From Rhizophagus clarus (Eukaryota; Glomeromycota; Glomeromycetes; Glomerales; Glomeraceae), in assembly GCA_015698045.1 (NCBI GenBank), contig BLAL01000252.1, forward strand, positions 1 through 64,000: a DNA stretch of 64,000 bases, in the 5' to 3' direction. A program made the position numbers and the translations under genes. Below the pieces are notes generated by a model that was not told the DNA's origin, made no database searches, and was given only the letters and a program-made list of their open reading frames with translations. Positions 60,061-64,000 of this stretch are shown here, piece after piece (position 1 is the first letter of the stretch; the number at the start of each line of letters is the position of its first letter).

Positions 60061-61588
60061 TAACAGTTACTGGAAATGTTACAAAAAAAGAAGGCAAATT
60101 TTTTTTATTAAGGTTAGCAAAAAAAAATTTGTAGTACAGTATCCTCTTCAAATATATAGCGCATGTATATAATTAAAGTTGGCCAAAATTAATTAAGTCT
60201 GGTTAAATTTGCTGATCAATAATTCATAATTCTGGCCAAAATTTTGCTAATTCTAGCCAACCTCATAATTTCAGCCTAAATTAAGTTAAAATTGAAAAAA
60301 TACAGATCAAATATAGCATTACATTTATATAATATAGTACTTTAATTTAAAAGCAAAAATATAAACTTATTAAGTGCCTTTACAATTTTATAAAAAAAAA
60401 TTCCCATTTAATCTTTATTATTCAACTTGAATCTTTATTTAAAAATAGTCTATTTTCTTTATTAAAATAATAAAAAATTAAAGATCAGAAATTAATACTG
60501 TTACAAAAAATGCTAATTTCCCATAAGTATTAAACATCGCATTATAAAATTTGATATGCAAGTAATTAGACCCTCCTGAATAATATTACTTAAGCAATAA
60601 AAGGCAATTTACTTTGACCAAAGTGTTGAAATTATGCTCTAAAATTTCTAAATGAGTGAGAAAATATAAACGTTAATTTCTCCATATATATTAATCATAG
60701 TATTATAAAATTTAAGATATGAATAGATCTAACCTGCCTAAACAACTCTACTTAAGCAACAAAATGTAGTTTACTTTGATCAAAGTATTAAAATTATGCT
60801 TTGAAGTCACTAAACAGATGTAAAAAAATTTAGAAATTGAAAATTAGTACAGTTTTGTAAAATATATATTACTCTATGAATGTTTATTATATACTTAAAA
60901 AATTTATAATATAAATATATTTGATATTTCTGAACAACATAACTTAAGTCGCAGTAAGCAATTTCATTTTGCCAATGTACCAAAATTACGCTCTAAATAT
61001 GTAAAATAGATTTAGTTGTCAGTTTCATTATAAAAACACGAGTTTTTTTTCAAATATTATACCTATATTTATAAAATTTAAGATCCAAGTATTTTGGATT
61101 TTGCTAAACAACTTTACTTAAGCAATAAAAGGTACTTTACTTTGATCAAGGTGATGAAATTTCGTTCTAAAAATTTATGTATATTTAAAAATAAATAATG
61201 TGTTTTTTTTAGTTTTTCATGTTTTATACAAAAACTACCTGAATAACCGCTATTACAAGCTTAGAAAAACTTTTTTACTCGTAAAATTACATATATTTTT
61301 ACTTTTAAAACTGCATATTTTTTTATTTCTCAACTTCAATCTTGAAAAAAGTGTGTTTTTAAGGAAAGTTTTTTGTATGTTATAAAAAAAAATTTTATTA
61401 TTCAAGATCGGAAAGTAAGAATAAAAATTGATAGAACACATGATAATCTATCAATTTCTTAATTTGTATAAGTGTAGTACATTAAAAAATTTAATGTTTA
61501 ACTACTAAATGAAGTAATGCGATTGATATTATGCAAGATAATTTTAATATGAAAATGATCTGCATGTGACATTTCTGGTGACTGTTAA
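60061..61588. mobile_element. 1.5-kb non-autonomous element with TTAA or TA target
   Basis: The inverted ends are TTAACAGTTACTGGAAATGT on the left and, as complement, TTAACAGTCACCAGAAATGT on the right. Removing the element with one TTAA (or TA) restores the polymerase reading frame (SSWATL then NYFHEY). TTAA duplication points to piggyBac and TA to Tc1/mariner; the sequence fits both. The interior is a tandem array without genes. Confidence 0.75.
60518..61178 (+). repeat. four tandem units of about 165-180 bp
   Basis: Each unit has TATTATAAAATTTAAGAT-like sequence, then CTTAAGCAATAAAAGG and TTTACTTTGATCAAAGT, then a block with ATTATGCTCTAAA. Units start near 60518, 60672, 60831 and 61014 and differ by 15-30 percent by eye. 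Confidence 0.8.
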
Positions 61589-64000
61589 GTAATTATTTTC
61601 ACGAATACATTCAAGGGGGTACTCATCTCTTCCAAGTTTCTGTGAATAATTACAAGTTCTCACATGGGACATAGAGACATATAGTTCGCTTGGATTAGGT
61701 AAATTTCTTACTGCGCAGAGCGATGAATCTAACGTGTTCATGATTTGCATGTCAGTTCATTGGAAAGACAACCCTAATCTATTAAAACAAATCTATTTTG
61801 TAGATGTTGAAACTGCGCCAGATCCTAGTTGGATTACGATTATATGTAGATCTCAAACCAATTTGCTAAAGCTTTTGCCTTGTGTTAAGAACTATTATCC
61901 CCGGATATACAAATAGAATTTAATGATTCTCAATATGATTGGCGATTTATTGTGAAGAAAGCTAAGAAGCTGGGAGTTCTCGAAAGGATGTTCAATCAAA
62001 TGTCATTAAAGCCATTGAGCCTGGAAAAAATCACAAAATGGCAATACCAATATAACAAGATAAAGATTAATGATATGCCATTTCATTCAAAGCATCTCAA
62101 TACCCCAGGATGTGTAGCTATTGATGTCTAACCTTGCTTTATGAAATTATATTCTAAGGCCAAAAAGAGCAGTCTAGCGTTCTACCTAAACAAATGTGGG
62201 CTCAAAAGTAAAATGGACATGCCTTTTCACCGCATGTTTAAGTATTATGGAAGGGCTTTGAGAGAAACTAATGCCACAACGGCTGAGCAGATGCATGAAG
62301 TGGCCAAATACTGTATGATCGATGCTCTTAGCTGTCAGCGGTTAATGGTCAAACGTAATGTAATTAATGAGTACAGGGAGGTTGCAAATATAGCATTTAT
62401 TTCATTATCAGATGCGCATTATTTTGCAATAGGGATGAAAGTGAGCAATCTTTTAAGTGTTAGTGTATGGTGGGAAAGGGTTTTAACCAGTACAATTTCA
62501 GAACGAACGGAAACAGAATCATTCCCAGATGCCTACATCTTCCCACCAATAAAAGGACTTGAAAATAAACATCCTGTAACTGGCTTAGACTTTGGATCAT
62601 TATATCTGAGTTTTATTATGATTTATAACCTCTCACCTGATAAAATCATTTTATCTTGAAAACATGCTGAGTTTCTGAGAGATAGTGGCAAAACGCTCCA
62701 TGAAATTAATTTCAAATTCAATGGTATTGATGTTCTAGCATGATCTATAAGACATAATAACATTCCTGAAGAAAAGGTCTCTATGCTATTGTGCTGGAAT
62801 ATTTGTCTGTTAAACAGGTTGAAATAAAAAAACATCTTGCTCCTGTGAAAGAAAAAAAGAAAGTCATAGAACTGGTAATAGGTTTAATGGATAAAGATTT
62901 ATCACTATCAGAAGCTATCGAGCACATTTTAGCAAAATTGAAGGAGAAAAACCATGCCAGCCTTAACAAAAATCTATACCATTTTATTAATAAAGAAAAG
63001 CATGAATTCATGGCAGAATATGATTCAGTTTGTTTTGAATATTCTTGCTTAGATGCAGGACAAAATGCAATTAAGGTATATATGAACTCATTTTATGGTA
63101 CAGCTGGAAATAGTAAGTCCCTTTTCTTCTTGCGTGTACTTACTGGAGGCATCACATCTACTGGGCAGAGAAATATCAAACTTGTTGCAGATTTTGTTAA
63201 AAGCAAGGGTTTCCAAATAAAATATGGAGACACTGATTCCTTATATCTTGTCTGTCTAGAGAAATGTTTTCAGAAATGCGATGAGCTATATGACTATGGT
63301 AATGGGATTTCAAAAGATGAATATTGGTCTCAAATGGTGGAAATCTCTATGGGGGAAATAGAGAAACTTCGTGATGATGTCAATGACTTTCTCAAGGCAG
63401 ATAACAAATCTCTTTATCTTAAAATGGCATATGAATAAGTCTTATTCCTGGTAGTATTTATTGGAATAAAAAAATACTATAGTATTCCACATGAAAGCAA
63501 GCCGAACTTTAATAAAAAGCCTTTCATTCGGGGGTTGAGATTGTGAAATGAGGTCATTCTACTCTTTTCTGCAAAATAGGAAAGCATATTATGGATGAAT
63601 CTATGAGGCTGAAAAATAGTCGCACTATACATCAAATTATAAAGGATGTTCTTAGGGGATCTGCAAAGGATATTTCTCAGACAGATCTTAATGATTTAAT
63701 TAAAACTGCTGTCTGGAAATCAGACAAAGATAATAAGTCTGTCCAGCGCTTTATGTCACAAATGCGGGATAGACATACTCGTGAAGAAGCAGACGCCAAA
63801 CGGCTCATAAAAAGGGCCTAATACCTGGACCTTATCTTTATGAAATTCCAGAATCAGGCGAACGGTTTGAATTTATTGTAGTTGAGAATGATTTATCACA
63901 GAAGGTAGGTGATAAAATAGAGTACCCAGAAGTGGCCAGACAGCTTGGTAAAAAGATTGATATTAGTTATTATCTGAATAGTGTTGTCAGCCTCTGTGCA

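Larger units (their letters stand above)
58513..64000 (+). pseudogene. B-family DNA polymerase relic, runs off the window
   Basis: Pieces of one polymerase follow in order on the plus strand. The N-terminal domain is at 58513-58933 and resumes at 59865-60060. The 3'-5' exonuclease has the motif I block TWDIET (61662-61679), motif II NDSQYDWRF (about 61922) and motif III YCMIDALS (about 62308). Palm motif A is DFGSLYLSF (about 62587), motif B NSFYG (63084), and motif C YGDTDS (63223-63240). A thumb-like region continues from 63591 to the end. Stops (TGA at 62657 and 62741, TAA at 63436) and frameshifts near 61910, 62780 and 63830 break it. YGDTDS and WDIET fit cellular-delta, large-DNA-virus or mobile-element polymerases, not protein-primed ones. 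An origin from an integrated large DNA virus is possible but not shown here. Confidence 0.8.

Overview
The window looks like nuclear DNA of a very AT-rich filamentous fungus, probably an arbuscular mycorrhizal (Glomeromycotina, Rhizophagus-like) genome. The grounds are two conserved fungal housekeeping genes with short GT-AG introns, extreme AT content with many homopolymer tracts, and transposase families I associate with that group. The organism assignment is inference; no rRNA or tRNA gene was seen.

Only one stretch is a clear host-gene island. At 36.6-39.6 kb a six-exon nucleolar GTPase gene (GNL3/Nug1/Grn1 family, minus strand) and a two-exon xanthine/guanine phosphoribosyltransferase gene (yeast Xpt1-like, plus strand) diverge from a shared 261-bp promoter. 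A second, unrecognised but intact-looking spliced gene pair lies at 10.3-13.0 kb.

Almost everything else is mobile or repeated DNA, much of it nested. From the left: a retroelement fragment (0.5-0.9 kb); a decayed Tnp2-type transposase (1.5-5.0 kb); a repeat present twice (5.5-7.7 and 16.9-18.4 kb); and an array of exon-like cassettes (13.2-16.1 kb) interrupted by an 1.8-kb hAT-like element (14245-16044). At 21.6-35.2 kb a roughly 1.66-kb Tc1/mariner element lies inside a tandem array. It is itself split by a 2.2-kb hAT-like element (22250-24458, 8-bp target duplication) and by a 9.75-kb CACTA element (24854-34601, perfect 24-bp terminal inverted repeats, ATT duplication). The CACTA element carries a Tnp2 transposase and a divergent RS/Asp-rich second gene.

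Right of the host island, a LINE RNase H domain (41.1-41.76 kb, continuing at 47.475 kb) is cut by two hAT-like elements that used the same 8-bp target (41773-43770 and 43779-47466). A PIF/Harbinger element follows (47.6-53.2 kb) with another inverted-repeat element inside it (47808-49625), then a CACTA-type non-autonomous element (54596-57801). The right end (58.5-64 kb) is a decayed B-family DNA polymerase gene of viral or mobile-element type, interrupted by two inverted-repeat-bounded insertions.

The most unusual theme is that several non-autonomous elements contain tandem arrays of 35-45-nt exon-like cassettes, each preceded by a pyrimidine tract plus AG and followed by GTAAG-like donors. 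Two different elements share a related cassette that would encode a peptide beginning LPDE. I know of no description of this, but I could not search for one.
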